Source of the DNA: Clostridia bacterium
GTDB taxonomy: Bacteria > Bacillota > Clostridia > DUPQ01
Direction: 5' to 3'
Assembly: GCA_016929655.1 (NCBI GenBank)
Contig: JAFGIJ010000173.1
Coordinates: 1-33,783, forward strand
DNA: 33,783 nucleotides
Under the pieces are notes generated by a model. That model had not been told where the DNA came from. It did no database searches and saw only the letters and a program-made list of their open reading frames with translations. Below, piece after piece: positions 25,211 through 33,740 of this stretch (positions are counted from its first letter, which is position 1; each line of letters opens with the position of its first letter). The translations under genes and the position numbers were made by a program.

Positions 25211-25249
25211 ATTATTCATTATTTTCGCTGAAATCCGAAGTTGGATATG

Positions 25250-25471
25250 TCAGTTCAATATATCCTGGAGCATTGCACTGAGTTTTGCCACTTCATCCTT
25301 GGTAAATGAAATACCCTTCGACATCTTGGACCTGTCAGGTGACCATTCCCTGATATCATATTTAGGTTCCCGTTCATTCCAGCTTATATGGTTGAGTTCC
25401 TTGCTCCAACCTGAACCGGATATACTGAGAACCCCTAGTCTTTCAACAATCTCGTACTTGAAATCACTCAT
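25250..25471 (-). CDS. YdbC/PC4-family single-stranded DNA-binding protein
   Basis: This 73-residue protein matches the YdbC family of bacterial PC4-like proteins along its whole length: FKYEIVERLGVLS, GWSKELNHISWNEREPKYDIR and the C-terminal helix LTKDEVAKLSAML-like segment. The fold binds single-stranded nucleic acid as a dimer and may act in transcription or repair. The start follows AAGGAGG with good spacing. It stands alone between the nitroreductase gene and the inverted repeat array, which may serve as its terminator. Confidence 0.92.
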   Translation of the reverse strand: MSDFKYEIVERLGVLSISGSGWSKELNHISWNEREPKYDIREWSPDRSKMSKGISFTKDEVAKLSAMLQDILN

Positions 25472-25492
25472 TGTACTTCCTCCTTATATTAC

Positions 25493-25522
25493 AATATATG
25501 TTAATTCTACGAAGGTGTACAA
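25493..25522 (-). promoter_or_regulatory. Possible promoter of ydbC
   Basis: TTGTAC (25517-25522) and TATATT (25493-25498) are spaced by 18 bases on the minus strand, about 22 bases before the ydbC start. Confidence 0.4.
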
Positions 25523-25551
25523 TTTCCTTTATTTTTTACAATTTATGGCAA

Positions 25552-26094
25552 TTAATACTTATTGAAAGAACTCATTTCTTCAAGTGTCTTTCTGCTTTTA
25601 CTCCTGAGTTTATAGTCTTTTTCATATCCAATTGCTATCATTACACCGATTCTCTTATTTTTTGGTATTTCAAGGAGTTTCTTGATTTCCTTATGCCGGC
25701 TCCATCCAAGTATGCAAGTTCCGATACCTAATTCGGTTGCCTGCAGGCAGAAATTCTCAACGGATATACCCATATCAATCAGTGCATAATCCAAATTGGT
25801 AAAAAAGGAACCTGCGTGTGAAGCAAATGTACCGGGTTCCATTACCACTACAGCAAATGCTGCAGCATTGTCTGTAAACTTATTGAACTTAACCACTGTA
25901 TTGTATGTAAGAGAAGCCAGTTTTTTTACAAGTTCCGGTTCATCTGCAATGATGTATTTCCATGGCTGGGCATTACATGCTGATGGCGCAAGCCTGGCTG
26001 CTTCCAGACATTTTCCCAAATGACCCCTGCTTACCGGTTTATCCTCGAATTTCCTTGTACTCTGCCTTGTTCTGACCAATTTTTCAAAATCCAT
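25552..26094 (-). CDS. Nitroreductase-family FMN oxidoreductase
   Basis: This 180-residue protein has the nitroreductase start, RTRQSTRKFEDKPVS with APSACNAQPWKY (36-47), which binds FMN, and the dimer-core segment DMGISVENFCLQATELGIGTCILGW. Such enzymes reduce nitro compounds, quinones or flavins with NAD(P)H in the cytoplasm. The real substrate is unknown. GGAGGG lies just upstream of the start. It is a single gene, 80 bases before ydbC in the same direction and divergent from araM. Confidence 0.93.
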   Translation of the reverse strand: MDFEKLVRTRQSTRKFEDKPVSRGHLGKCLEAARLAPSACNAQPWKYIIADEPELVKKLASLTYNTVVKFNKFTDNAAAFAVVVMEPGTFASHAGSFFTNLDYALIDMGISVENFCLQATELGIGTCILGWSRHKEIKKLLEIPKNKRIGVMIAIGYEKDYKLRSKSRKTLEEMSSFNKY

Positions 26095-26164
26095 ATTTTC
26101 CCTCCTATGAAAGCTACTACCTTTTTTATACCTTAATTTTCATGCAATTACCAATGAAATTCTA

Positions 26165-26170
26165 TATAAT
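26165..26170 (+). promoter_or_regulatory. -10 box for the araM-like gene
   Basis: TATAAT lies 31 bases before the preferred start codon at 26202. The -35 region is weak. This position argues that the longer reading frame starting at 26142 is not translated. Confidence 0.45.
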
Positions 26171-26201
26171 ACCTTTAGTAACAACCCAAGGGAGTCTATC
26201 A

Positions 26202-27545
26202 ATGATTGAATACAAGAACAACAGACTGGTTATAAACCGGCCCACATGCAGCTGTAATTACCACTGTATACCCGATGCCAATTTATATATTGGCACCGAT
26301 ATTATCGGAAACTCCGTAGAATATATAAAGAATCACATAAACGGCTCAAAATGCATGATTGTAACAGATGCTAAACTTCACAGACTTTTCGGGCAAAAAG
26401 TCATTGGCATCCTTTCAACCGGCTTTGAAGTTTTTACCTGCATTCCTCCGTCAGAAGATAACCTGAAACCGGATAATGCAGCTCTTGGTTATATCATGAT
26501 GGAGTATAAGCCTGACTATGATTTTATGATAGCCCTGGGTTCAGGCACAGTAAATGATCTGGTCAGGTATGCATCATATCTCCTTAAGATTCCGTTTGTA
26601 AGCATTGGAACCGCTCCTTCCATGGATGGATATATTTCAGTTATATCACCTATGCTCAAGGGAAATCTAAAGATCAATATCCCTGCTGATTATCCTGCAG
26701 TCGGTATTTATGACCTGGATATTATGGCAACTGCTCCTCCGGAAATGCTTTTTGCAGGTTTTGGTGATGTCATAGGCAAATACATAGCAAAGGCCGATTG
26801 GATTCTAAGTTCATATATTACAGGAGAACATGTCTGTCCCTACTGTATTGAATTATCTGACCAGGCCATCAACCTTGTACTTTCAAATATTGATGAAATA
26901 GCAAAAAATTCTTCACTTGGAGTAAAAGCGCTCCTTGAAGCTCTGTTGCTCACAGGGCTTGCAATGCTCATTAACACCAACTCCCGCCCTGCTGCATCAA
27001 ATGAACACAATATGGGTCACTTCTGGGAAATGATGAAACTGGAAGAAGGAAAACCTCATCCTTCACATGGAGAAGCCGTGGGAATTGCAACCCTTTACTG
27101 CCTTGCATTATACGAAAAGCTATTTTCCCTGAACCCTGCTTCAATTAATCCCGCTCATCTAACGGAAGGAAATTTCAATGCTTCTGCTAGAGAATCCATG
27201 CTTCTTAAAATATATGGAATTACTGTCGGAAGGTCAATAGTTACCGACAATCCTGATGAACCGATATCAGCGGATGAACGACTAAAAAGGGTTGATATTT
27301 TTCTGAATAAGTTCAACGAAATAAAGGAAGCAATGTCATTCCTACCCGACTACAGGGATATTCTCAGCATATATAGTAAACTGGGCGGGCCATTGAACGC
27401 TGAACAAATCGGCATTGAAAAATATTTGTTGAAGAATGCATTGCTGTATGCCAAGGATTACCGCAGCAGATACAGTATTTTCAAAACAGCTGATGAACTT
27501 GGCATTCTTGAAAATTTGGCAGATGAAATTCTAGATATTTTCTAG
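26202..27545 (+). CDS. araM: sn-Glycerol-1-phosphate dehydrogenase, AraM/EgsA family
   Basis: This 447-residue protein of the iron-containing-dehydrogenase-like fold shows GSGTVND (113-119), GTAPSMDGYIS with Asp142, GDVIGKYIAKADW, and the metal-site region NEHNMGHFWEMM followed by HPSHGEAVG. AraM/EgsA reduces dihydroxyacetone phosphate to glycerol-1-phosphate with NAD(P)H, the archaeal-type glycerol isomer. In Bacillus it feeds PcrB and heptaprenylglyceryl phosphate. The ATG at 26202 follows AAGGGAG. An earlier in-frame ATG at 26142 has no ribosome site. Its last 15 bases overlap the end of the convergent CDF gene. Confidence 0.9.
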   Translation: MIEYKNNRLVINRPTCSCNYHCIPDANLYIGTDIIGNSVEYIKNHINGSKCMIVTDAKLHRLFGQKVIGILSTGFEVFTCIPPSEDNLKPDNAALGYIMMEYKPDYDFMIALGSGTVNDLVRYASYLLKIPFVSIGTAPSMDGYISVISPMLKGNLKINIPADYPAVGIYDLDIMATAPPEMLFAGFGDVIGKYIAKADWILSSYITGEHVCPYCIELSDQAINLVLSNIDEIAKNSSLGVKALLEALLLTGLAMLINTNSRPAASNEHNMGHFWEMMKLEEGKPHPSHGEAVGIATLYCLALYEKLFSLNPASINPAHLTEGNFNASARESMLLKIYGITVGRSIVTDNPDEPISADERLKRVDIFLNKFNEIKEAMSFLPDYRDILSIYSKLGGPLNAEQIGIEKYLLKNALLYAKDYRSRYSIFKTADELGILENLADEILDIF

Positions 27546-28436
27546 TCTTTGTTTTTCATCATTGGGTTCTATATGAATCGATACAAGAGAATCTTCACCA
27601 ATGTATGCTTTCAGGGAGCATTCCAACTCAGTTGATATATCATGTGCATTTCTTATATCCAGTTTACTGTCCACCAGTATATGAACATCCACTGCATTTA
27701 TAGACCCGACTCTTCTGGTGCGAAGATGATGATATTCCTGCACCTTTGGGTGGTTTTCAAATATACTTTTTATCATAGCTGTTTTTTCATCATCAAGTGA
27801 TGCATCCACCAATTGCCCGATGTTTGGTATCAGTATTTTATATGCAGCTCTGAAAATGAACAGACTTACAACAATCTGAGCCACAGAATCAAGGAATGCA
27901 AACCGAGGCCCTAGAATAAGAGCACCACCAACACCAATAAGAACTCCCAATGATGAGAATGCATCTGAACGCTGATGCCAGGCATTGGCAATCAAAGCAT
28001 CACTACCTTCCTTTTTTCCTATAGTGATCGTAAACCTGAATAGAGTTTCTTTTACCAATAATGAAATCCCGGCAACTATAATCACTATCATGGTCGGTGA
28101 GGTTATTTCAGCACCTTTTGAAAATTCTACAATTTTGGTTATGCCATCCTTCCCAATGGAAAAGCCTGCAATAAATAAAGCTACACTTACCAAAACAGTG
28201 GCAACGGTTTCTACCTTGCCATGGCCGTAATTATGCTTTTCATCTGCCGGTTTCTTTGTTATCTGCAAAGAAATAAAAACAATGACATCCGTTGCAAGAT
28301 CTGACAGTGAGTGAACTCCATCAGCAATAAGTGCTCCACTGCTGCCTAAAAACCCAACGACCAGCTTCAGTGTGCTGAGCAAAGTATTTATGATAAAACT
28401 AATGATTGTGATTTTGCCTGCATTTGACTGTTTCAT
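27531..28436 (-). CDS. Cation diffusion facilitator (CDF) metal transporter
   Basis: This 301-residue membrane protein has six hydrophobic spans and both metal-site motifs: ADGVHSLSDLATD (38-50) with His42 and Asp46, and NAWHQRSDAFSSLGV near residue 150. The C-terminal cytoplasmic domain (about 205-295) has the usual ferredoxin-like regulatory pattern with DVHILVDSKLDI. CDF proteins export Zn, Mn, Fe or Co by proton antiport. The first site is HxxxD rather than the zinc-type HxxxD plus a His-rich loop, so the metal is uncertain. It lies 15 bases behind the unrecognised 28452-29153 gene and is probably co-transcribed with it. Confidence 0.95.
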   Translation of the reverse strand: MKQSNAGKITIISFIINTLLSTLKLVVGFLGSSGALIADGVHSLSDLATDVIVFISLQITKKPADEKHNYGHGKVETVATVLVSVALFIAGFSIGKDGITKIVEFSKGAEITSPTMIVIIVAGISLLVKETLFRFTITIGKKEGSDALIANAWHQRSDAFSSLGVLIGVGGALILGPRFAFLDSVAQIVVSLFIFRAAYKILIPNIGQLVDASLDDEKTAMIKSIFENHPKVQEYHHLRTRRVGSINAVDVHILVDSKLDIRNAHDISTELECSLKAYIGEDSLVSIHIEPNDEKQRLENI

Positions 28437-28451
28437 ACTGTTTTCCTGTTG

Positions 28452-29153
28452 TTAAAAATCTTTCTGAATACCTTCCAATGACTGAAATAGCCCAACCTGT
28501 CCGGATTCTTCGGTTTCTTTTTCATTTTTGTTCCTGGCTTCTTCCATTATTTTCTCACCGATGACCCAGAGGCCTTTGTCAATTTCCCTCAGTGACAACC
28601 CGGTCCTTCTTTTTAAGTATGAGCAGTAGCTTACATATTCGAGGTAATTGTCCCAGGTCGTGGGTCTTGTGTTTGTAAATATGTTTTTCCCAAGTTCATC
28701 ACGGTAGGCTGCCCATACATTGTTGTTAAATATCGGGAACTCCTGCGGCTTGAATAAATGAACGAAAAATGCCGGTATAATTATTGAGTTCTTTGTAATG
28801 GTTTTTGCCTTGTTTATTAAATTGTCAACTGGCAGGTTACCATTCATAAAGGCGAGTCCTGCCCAGAGGTTTTCACTTTTTACAGCCTCATCGATGGCTG
28901 CCCTATTGCTTGGTGCCGCTTCTGAAATATTATAAATATTTTTACCTATTTGTATCGTCTCTATGGGATTTGCAGCAGTTTTATGAACTTTACCTAAAAA
29001 CCAGTAAAAAAGATGCCTTATATCAGTTTCCAATTGTTCGCTGGGCTCAACAGCCTTTCCAATTCTTTTTATATAAAAGTCATAGAATTCCTCGGCATGC
29101 TTCTCTGAGTCATACGCAGTGACTGAATCACGTATATCGGAAAGGGCAGGCAT
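28452..29153 (-). CDS. Unrecognised soluble protein
   Basis: I do not recognise this 233-residue protein. It lacks a signal peptide and membrane spans and appears mostly helical. The middle has a FFVHLFKPQEFPIFNNNVWAAY-like region (about 130-152), with aromatic and Pro-Ile-Phe residues that recall substrate- or DNA-binding helical proteins of unknown function. The C-terminus is charged (KNEKETEESGQ). The start at 29153 follows AAGGAGG by six bases; ATG at 29156 is three bases upstream and also possible. It has a strong promoter and leads a two-gene unit with the CDF transporter. A link to metal is only positional. Confidence 0.85.
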   Translation of the reverse strand: MPALSDIRDSVTAYDSEKHAEEFYDFYIKRIGKAVEPSEQLETDIRHLFYWFLGKVHKTAANPIETIQIGKNIYNISEAAPSNRAAIDEAVKSENLWAGLAFMNGNLPVDNLINKAKTITKNSIIIPAFFVHLFKPQEFPIFNNNVWAAYRDELGKNIFTNTRPTTWDNYLEYVSYCSYLKRRTGLSLREIDKGLWVIGEKIMEEARNKNEKETEESGQVGLFQSLEGIQKDF

Positions 29154-29182
29154 CATATTCCTCCTTGTCCGTTCTTTAATTC

Positions 29183-29211
29183 ATTTTACCAAACCCACTG
29201 GAATTACTCAA
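29183..29211 (-). promoter_or_regulatory. Promoter of the unrecognised gene and CDF transporter
   Basis: TTGAGT (29206-29211) and TAAAAT (29183-29188) are exactly 17 bases apart, with a TGG extension before the -10. It sits just after the end of the glycan operon. Confidence 0.7.
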
Positions 29212-29233
29212 GAATAGTAATATTTACCAATTG

Positions 29234-30607
29234 CTATTTAATGATTTCTACATTGAATTTCTCTATTTCCACAGTATAATCAATGTTTTCATTTTCAAGA
29301 ATGGAACCAGGTTCAAGAAATACTGTTTTCAATGTGAGAAAAAATATCTTAATGTCCATTATTATGGAGTAATTTCTTATATATATCAGGTCATATCTAA
29401 GTTTATCTTCTGCACTGGTTGAGTATTTCCCCATTATCTGTGCCAGTCCTGAAATCCCCGCTTTAACTGAGTGTCTTTTATCATAATCGGGCAGTTGCTT
29501 GCAAAATTCAGCTACAAACTCAGGACGTTCCGGTCTTGGTCCTATAAGGCTCATTTCGCCCTTTAAAACATTTATTATCTGTGGAACCTCATCAATTCTC
29601 GTTTTTCTCAGAAATTTGCCAAATGAAGTTATTCTGTCATCATTAACATAACTTAGTACAGCCCCGGTTTTCTTTTCAGCATCCGTTATCATTGTGCGAA
29701 GTTTATAAATCCTGAAAATACCCATTTCGGTCACTCGTTCCTGTCTGAAGAATACCGGTCCCTTGGAATCGAGTTTTATGAGTATAGCACAGACTGCAAG
29801 TATAGGCGACACAGCAATAAGAAGAAAGAATGAAAAAGCAATATCGAAAATCCTCTTGAATACCCTTTCTTCTGATGTGAGCCCCTTGCTGTCAAAGTAC
29901 AGGTATGGTGTGTCATCAATCTGTGTCAATTTTGGTCTCATTGTATTTATTTCATAAATTTTGGGTGTCAGAAATACTGTTGTTTCGTTTCTAGCGCAGA
30001 TTTCTACAATCCAATCCTGCTTTTCCTTGTTTGTTCCTGAACATACAATTACAATATCAATTTTATCAAGATACTTTTCAAACATATCAATATTGCCATC
30101 AACATCAAATATGTATTTGATTTCATGGGTTTTCTTCTTATTCTTAATGAAGTCATAGCCTGTTTTCATACATTGTTCCAGAGGTCCGACAACAGCTATT
30201 GATTTTGTTTTCATTGCCAGTCTGTATAGAAACTCAACCAGAATTCTTTCTGCTCCAAGAAATGCAATCAATAAAAGAAGAACAAAGATATATGATATTT
30301 TAACTGTTTGATTGTGCCAGGCCCTTACATTTACAAAAATCGCAAACAGTATAGTACCTGCTATTCCTGCAAGTGCACAATTGAATAAAATCTCTATATA
30401 TCTTTTAAATATATTTCTATACATATCTGTAAATATAAATATCAGAACGGTGGCACCGGCGGGCAGGTAAACTATTTTTCTCAAATTAATCAACTTTGCG
30501 AAGGGTTGTTCATTTCCAAAGATCAATACTATATAGAAACACAAAAACACTATAAAAATATCAATTAGTATAACCAGATAATTCCTGAGCCTTGCTTCAC
30601 CTGTCAT
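29234..30607 (-). CDS. Polyprenyl-phosphate sugar phosphotransferase (WbaP/CpsE-type)
   Basis: This 457-residue membrane enzyme has N-terminal hydrophobic spans, a central Rossmann-like CoA-binding-type domain (IAVVGPLEQC onward) and a C-terminal bacterial sugar transferase domain. The latter shows KRIFDIAFSFFLL, FFRQERVTEMG, YKLRTM, RKTRIDEVPQIINVLKGEMS-like and IGPRPERPEF segments. It transfers a sugar-1-phosphate from a nucleotide sugar to undecaprenyl phosphate, the first step of a capsule or exopolysaccharide repeat unit. Its start overlaps the GT4 gene by four bases (ATGA). It is the last visible gene of the operon, with no clear terminator. Confidence 0.94.
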   Translation of the reverse strand: MTGEARLRNYLVILIDIFIVFLCFYIVLIFGNEQPFAKLINLRKIVYLPAGATVLIFIFTDMYRNIFKRYIEILFNCALAGIAGTILFAIFVNVRAWHNQTVKISYIFVLLLLIAFLGAERILVEFLYRLAMKTKSIAVVGPLEQCMKTGYDFIKNKKKTHEIKYIFDVDGNIDMFEKYLDKIDIVIVCSGTNKEKQDWIVEICARNETTVFLTPKIYEINTMRPKLTQIDDTPYLYFDSKGLTSEERVFKRIFDIAFSFFLLIAVSPILAVCAILIKLDSKGPVFFRQERVTEMGIFRIYKLRTMITDAEKKTGAVLSYVNDDRITSFGKFLRKTRIDEVPQIINVLKGEMSLIGPRPERPEFVAEFCKQLPDYDKRHSVKAGISGLAQIMGKYSTSAEDKLRYDLIYIRNYSIIMDIKIFFLTLKTVFLEPGSILENENIDYTVEIEKFNVEIIK

Positions 30608-31674
30608 ATTTTTTCTCCTATACCAAGAAATTCCGCATATTTAACAGCAGATTTTTCAAGACTATAAACATCCATGAGTTTTTTTGCCCTTTCCTTTAAA
30701 TAACTCCTGTCTATGGCCTTATACAAAACTATAAGCATTTTATTTGCTATCTCTGAATAGTTATGCGGATTATTTATATATTCATCACACTCTATTCCCC
30801 CGGCATTTGTTATCGCCGGCATCTCAACGGACAATACCCTTGATTCACATACCATTGCTTCAAGTGGAGTATAACCAAAACCCTTGTATCTGGAAGCATT
30901 GACAAACAGATCTGCATTTCTATAGTATCCAAAAAGTATTTCCCTGCTAATACGTCCAGTAACTATTACCCTGTCCTTTAGACCTGCCCTCTTTATATAT
31001 CTGTAAGCCCTTCCCTTTTCATTGATATCACCGATTACTACCAAATCATGAGGGATTTCATTCTGAATCTTTCTGAAGGATTTCAGTATGGCAATAAGGT
31101 TCTTCTGCTCGCTGTCACTATTGACAGATAATATGAATTTTTTCTTTAGAACAATTTCAACCCCTGCTCTGATATCAACGAGAGGATTGCTTATAACAGT
31201 AATGCTTTCACTTGGCATGTTTTTGTGTTTTACCAGTATTTCATCCTTGACCAAGTTCCCGGCTGCAGCAATTCTGTCAATATTCTTCAATTTTTTAAGT
31301 GTTATTCTTCTGTCCCGGCGGGAAACTTCCTTGGAATTCATGCCATGGGCAGTTGCAGCAGTTTCACATGAGAGTTTCACTGGCATGAGCTTGTGTATGT
31401 GAGGATAATAAACAATATCAACCGGATTTTTTCTGATATACCTTCTTAGTTTTTTTTTGTAAAACTTTTTACCTGTTTTTTTAAATCCTACTGCATGCAG
31501 ACCAGGGTATTCCTTCAGCAGCAGTTTTTTCATTGATTCTGTTGCATAAACAACCAGGCTGGAACTATTTCCCAAGTTATATAAGCCTTGCAGGAGTCCA
31601 AGTGCAAAAACCTCTTCCCCTGTCTTACCTTCCATTTCTGAAACAAATGTCAGGTCATATCCGACTGTTTTCAT
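30604..31674 (-). CDS. Glycosyltransferase family 4 protein
   Basis: This 356-residue GT-B enzyme has the GT4 C-terminal donor-site region ADLFVNASRYKGFGYTPLEAM, with the two conserved Glu positions in the E-x7-E context, and an N-terminal acceptor domain with many Lys residues. Such enzymes add a sugar from a nucleotide donor to a lipid-linked acceptor on the cytoplasmic face. The start overlaps the D-serine dehydratase gene by 20 bases. Donor sugar and linkage are unknown. Confidence 0.9.
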   Translation of the reverse strand: MKTVGYDLTFVSEMEGKTGEEVFALGLLQGLYNLGNSSSLVVYATESMKKLLLKEYPGLHAVGFKKTGKKFYKKKLRRYIRKNPVDIVYYPHIHKLMPVKLSCETAATAHGMNSKEVSRRDRRITLKKLKNIDRIAAAGNLVKDEILVKHKNMPSESITVISNPLVDIRAGVEIVLKKKFILSVNSDSEQKNLIAILKSFRKIQNEIPHDLVVIGDINEKGRAYRYIKRAGLKDRVIVTGRISREILFGYYRNADLFVNASRYKGFGYTPLEAMVCESRVLSVEMPAITNAGGIECDEYINNPHNYSEIANKMLIVLYKAIDRSYLKERAKKLMDVYSLEKSAVKYAEFLGIGEKI

Positions 31675-32920
31675 CTATTATCTTCCCCCTGAGAATCATT
31701 TTATCATATATATCATCAGGTACAAACAACCCTCCCGTAGTCCAGACAATATGATAAGCATCCCTTTCTAAATTCTCAGTTGCAATAGGTCCTGGTATAC
31801 CAGCTGCTGCTGATGGTTCAATCCTTATATTTTCCATTTTATTCAGTAAATAAAGATGCCTGAACATATCATCATCATTTATTGTATAGAATCCATTGCA
31901 TAGTTTTTCTGCCAATGGAGCAACAAAATCAGACGGGCTTGCTACGGCCAGACCATCAAGTTCTGTAATGTTATCAAGGCCATATTCATTGACATTTGTC
32001 TTTCCATATTTCTTAGTCAATACACCCAGTAACATTGAAGGTGAAGACACAGGCTCTGCAAAATAGCATTCAACGGCATCATTGAAAAAATGCTTGAATC
32101 CAAATGTAATCCCCCCAGGTGCACCTCCCACCCCACATGGAAGATAGAGTATAAGCGGTTTTTCCTTTGTTGGAGTTATACCATTCTTTTTAAATTGACT
32201 GCCGATTCGCATGGCTGAAACCGCATATCCCATAAAAAGATTGCAGGACCTTTCATCATCAACAAAATGAATTTTATTTTTACCCTCAGCCTCTTTTCTG
32301 CCCATTGAGGCAGCATATGTAAAATCGCCGTCATGTTCAATTACTTCAACCCCCCTTGCAAGTAATCTGTCCTTTTTCCACTGCTTTGCATCCCCTGACA
32401 TATGAACCCTGGATTTAAAACCCAGTGAAGCCCCAATTATTCCTATGCTTAACCCAAGGTTTCCCGTTGAAGCAACACTTATTGTATAATCGGACAAAGC
32501 TTCACGGATTTTGGGTTCAAGTATTTTAATATAATCGTCATTAATATCAATCAGTTCCTCTTTCAACAGTATTTCTTCAGTAACTTTAAGGACTTCATAT
32601 ATTCCTCCCCGTGCTTTGATGGAGCCTGCGACCTCAAGATGGCTGTCGAGTTTAAGCCACAGACTGCCCTTCATATTTGGATATAGTGCATTTACGAGTT
32701 TTTCAGCTGATACGAAGGGAGACTCTATTATTCCTCCCTTTGTTTCAGGAAATAAACGGTCTATGACCGGTGCAAATCTTTTCATTCGTTTTTCAGCATC
32801 CATGATTTCATTCATCCCAAAATCAAGACCTGCAAGATATTCTCCTGGATTTTTTTCTACATTTTCATTTTTGTAAAAAACAGTTTCCATGTTTTTTATT
32901 CTGGTGATGATATCCTTCAT
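31655..32920 (-). CDS. dsdA: D-serine ammonia-lyase (D-serine dehydratase)
   Basis: This 421-residue fold-type II PLP enzyme turns D-serine into pyruvate and ammonia. The PLP-binding lysine is Lys102 in EVAGSIKARGG. STGNLGLSIG (about 150) and LPCGVGGAPGG bind the cofactor phosphate and substrate. The long N-terminal segment before the lysine and the SRVHMSGDAKQWKKD stretch separate it from threonine dehydratases. It lies in frame between two glycosyltransferase genes, three bases from the GT2 gene and overlapping GT4 by 20 bases, so it is part of the glycan operon. That is an unusual place for dsdA. No dsdC-like regulator or D-serine permease is nearby. Confidence 0.93.
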   Translation of the reverse strand: MKDIITRIKNMETVFYKNENVEKNPGEYLAGLDFGMNEIMDAEKRMKRFAPVIDRLFPETKGGIIESPFVSAEKLVNALYPNMKGSLWLKLDSHLEVAGSIKARGGIYEVLKVTEEILLKEELIDINDDYIKILEPKIREALSDYTISVASTGNLGLSIGIIGASLGFKSRVHMSGDAKQWKKDRLLARGVEVIEHDGDFTYAASMGRKEAEGKNKIHFVDDERSCNLFMGYAVSAMRIGSQFKKNGITPTKEKPLILYLPCGVGGAPGGITFGFKHFFNDAVECYFAEPVSSPSMLLGVLTKKYGKTNVNEYGLDNITELDGLAVASPSDFVAPLAEKLCNGFYTINDDDMFRHLYLLNKMENIRIEPSAAAGIPGPIATENLERDAYHIVWTTGGLFVPDDIYDKMILRGKIIDENSRI

Positions 32921-32923
32921 TCC

Positions 32924-33697
32924 CTATATCCTTTTTGCGATTGAATTCGTTGTATACATGAACATATAATAAAGACTTTTTACAAGGCCCAATTTTTCAT
33001 TCCTACGGTATACTCTCCATCTCCAAATTGCCGCTTTTACTTTATTTCCTGACAATGATTTAGGTGAAACCCTATAGTATGCTAGGGATTCATCCATACC
33101 AAGGAGTTTATATCCCTTTTTTACAAATTCGAGCCATAATAAATAATCCTCATGTCTGCTGCTGGAGAAACAAATATCAGAAATATGAAACCTGTCTATT
33201 ACTACAGTGAGGGTACCAATGTAGTTGTTTTTCAACAATGATCTATAATCAGCTTCTTTATAAAGACATTCAATTACTTTTCCTGTGGTATTTCCATTGG
33301 ATTCCATAAGTTCATAAGATGAATAAGTCATTGCACATCCACTCTGCTTGATGAATTCCATTTGCTTTTCTAATTTATCAATTTTCCATCTATCATCTGA
33401 ATCCAGAAATGATATATATCTTCCTTTTGCTTTTTCCAATGCCTTGTTCCTTGCTGATGCAACCCCTGTGTTTAGATTTCCTTTAACCACCATTATTCTA
33501 CTGTCATTGACTGAGTAATTCTCAGCAATATCCAGTGTCCTGTCACCTGAACAATCATCGTAAACCAACAACTCCCAGTTTGTATAAGTCTGCATAATAA
33601 CTGACTCAATTGCAGCAGAAATTGTGCCTTCACTATAGTAAGCCGGCATTATAACTGAAACCAACCCGTCATTCCATTTTTGTTCCAATGAATTCAT
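32924..33697 (-). CDS. Glycosyltransferase family 2 protein
   Basis: This 257-residue GT-A enzyme opens VSVIMPAYYSEGTISAAI and has the donor-binding Asp47-Asp48 (VYDDCSGD) and DSDD at 99-102. The C-terminal part includes SRHEDYLLWLEF and a basic tail. It transfers a sugar to a growing lipid-linked chain. AGGA lies eight bases before the start. It is the first gene of the operon visible in this window, and a repeat of the AACCAATCATCC family lies just upstream. Confidence 0.92.
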   Translation of the reverse strand: MNSLEQKWNDGLVSVIMPAYYSEGTISAAIESVIMQTYTNWELLVYDDCSGDRTLDIAENYSVNDSRIMVVKGNLNTGVASARNKALEKAKGRYISFLDSDDRWKIDKLEKQMEFIKQSGCAMTYSSYELMESNGNTTGKVIECLYKEADYRSLLKNNYIGTLTVVIDRFHISDICFSSSRHEDYLLWLEFVKKGYKLLGMDESLAYYRVSPKSLSGNKVKAAIWRWRVYRRNEKLGLVKSLYYMFMYTTNSIAKRI

Positions 33698-33740
33698 ATG
33701 AATATCCTACTCCAAAACACCCCTCAACGCAAAGCTTTTC

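Noticed and set aside
25197-25565. Plus-strand frame of 122 codons
   Set aside because: It is the antisense shadow of ydbC and begins inside the repeat array.
26142-26201. Longer start for the AraM-like protein
   Set aside because: It has no ribosome site and would begin upstream of the likely -10 box.
31655-32920. Threonine dehydratase
   Set aside because: The long N-terminal segment before the PLP lysine and the DsdA-specific segments fit D-serine dehydratase better.
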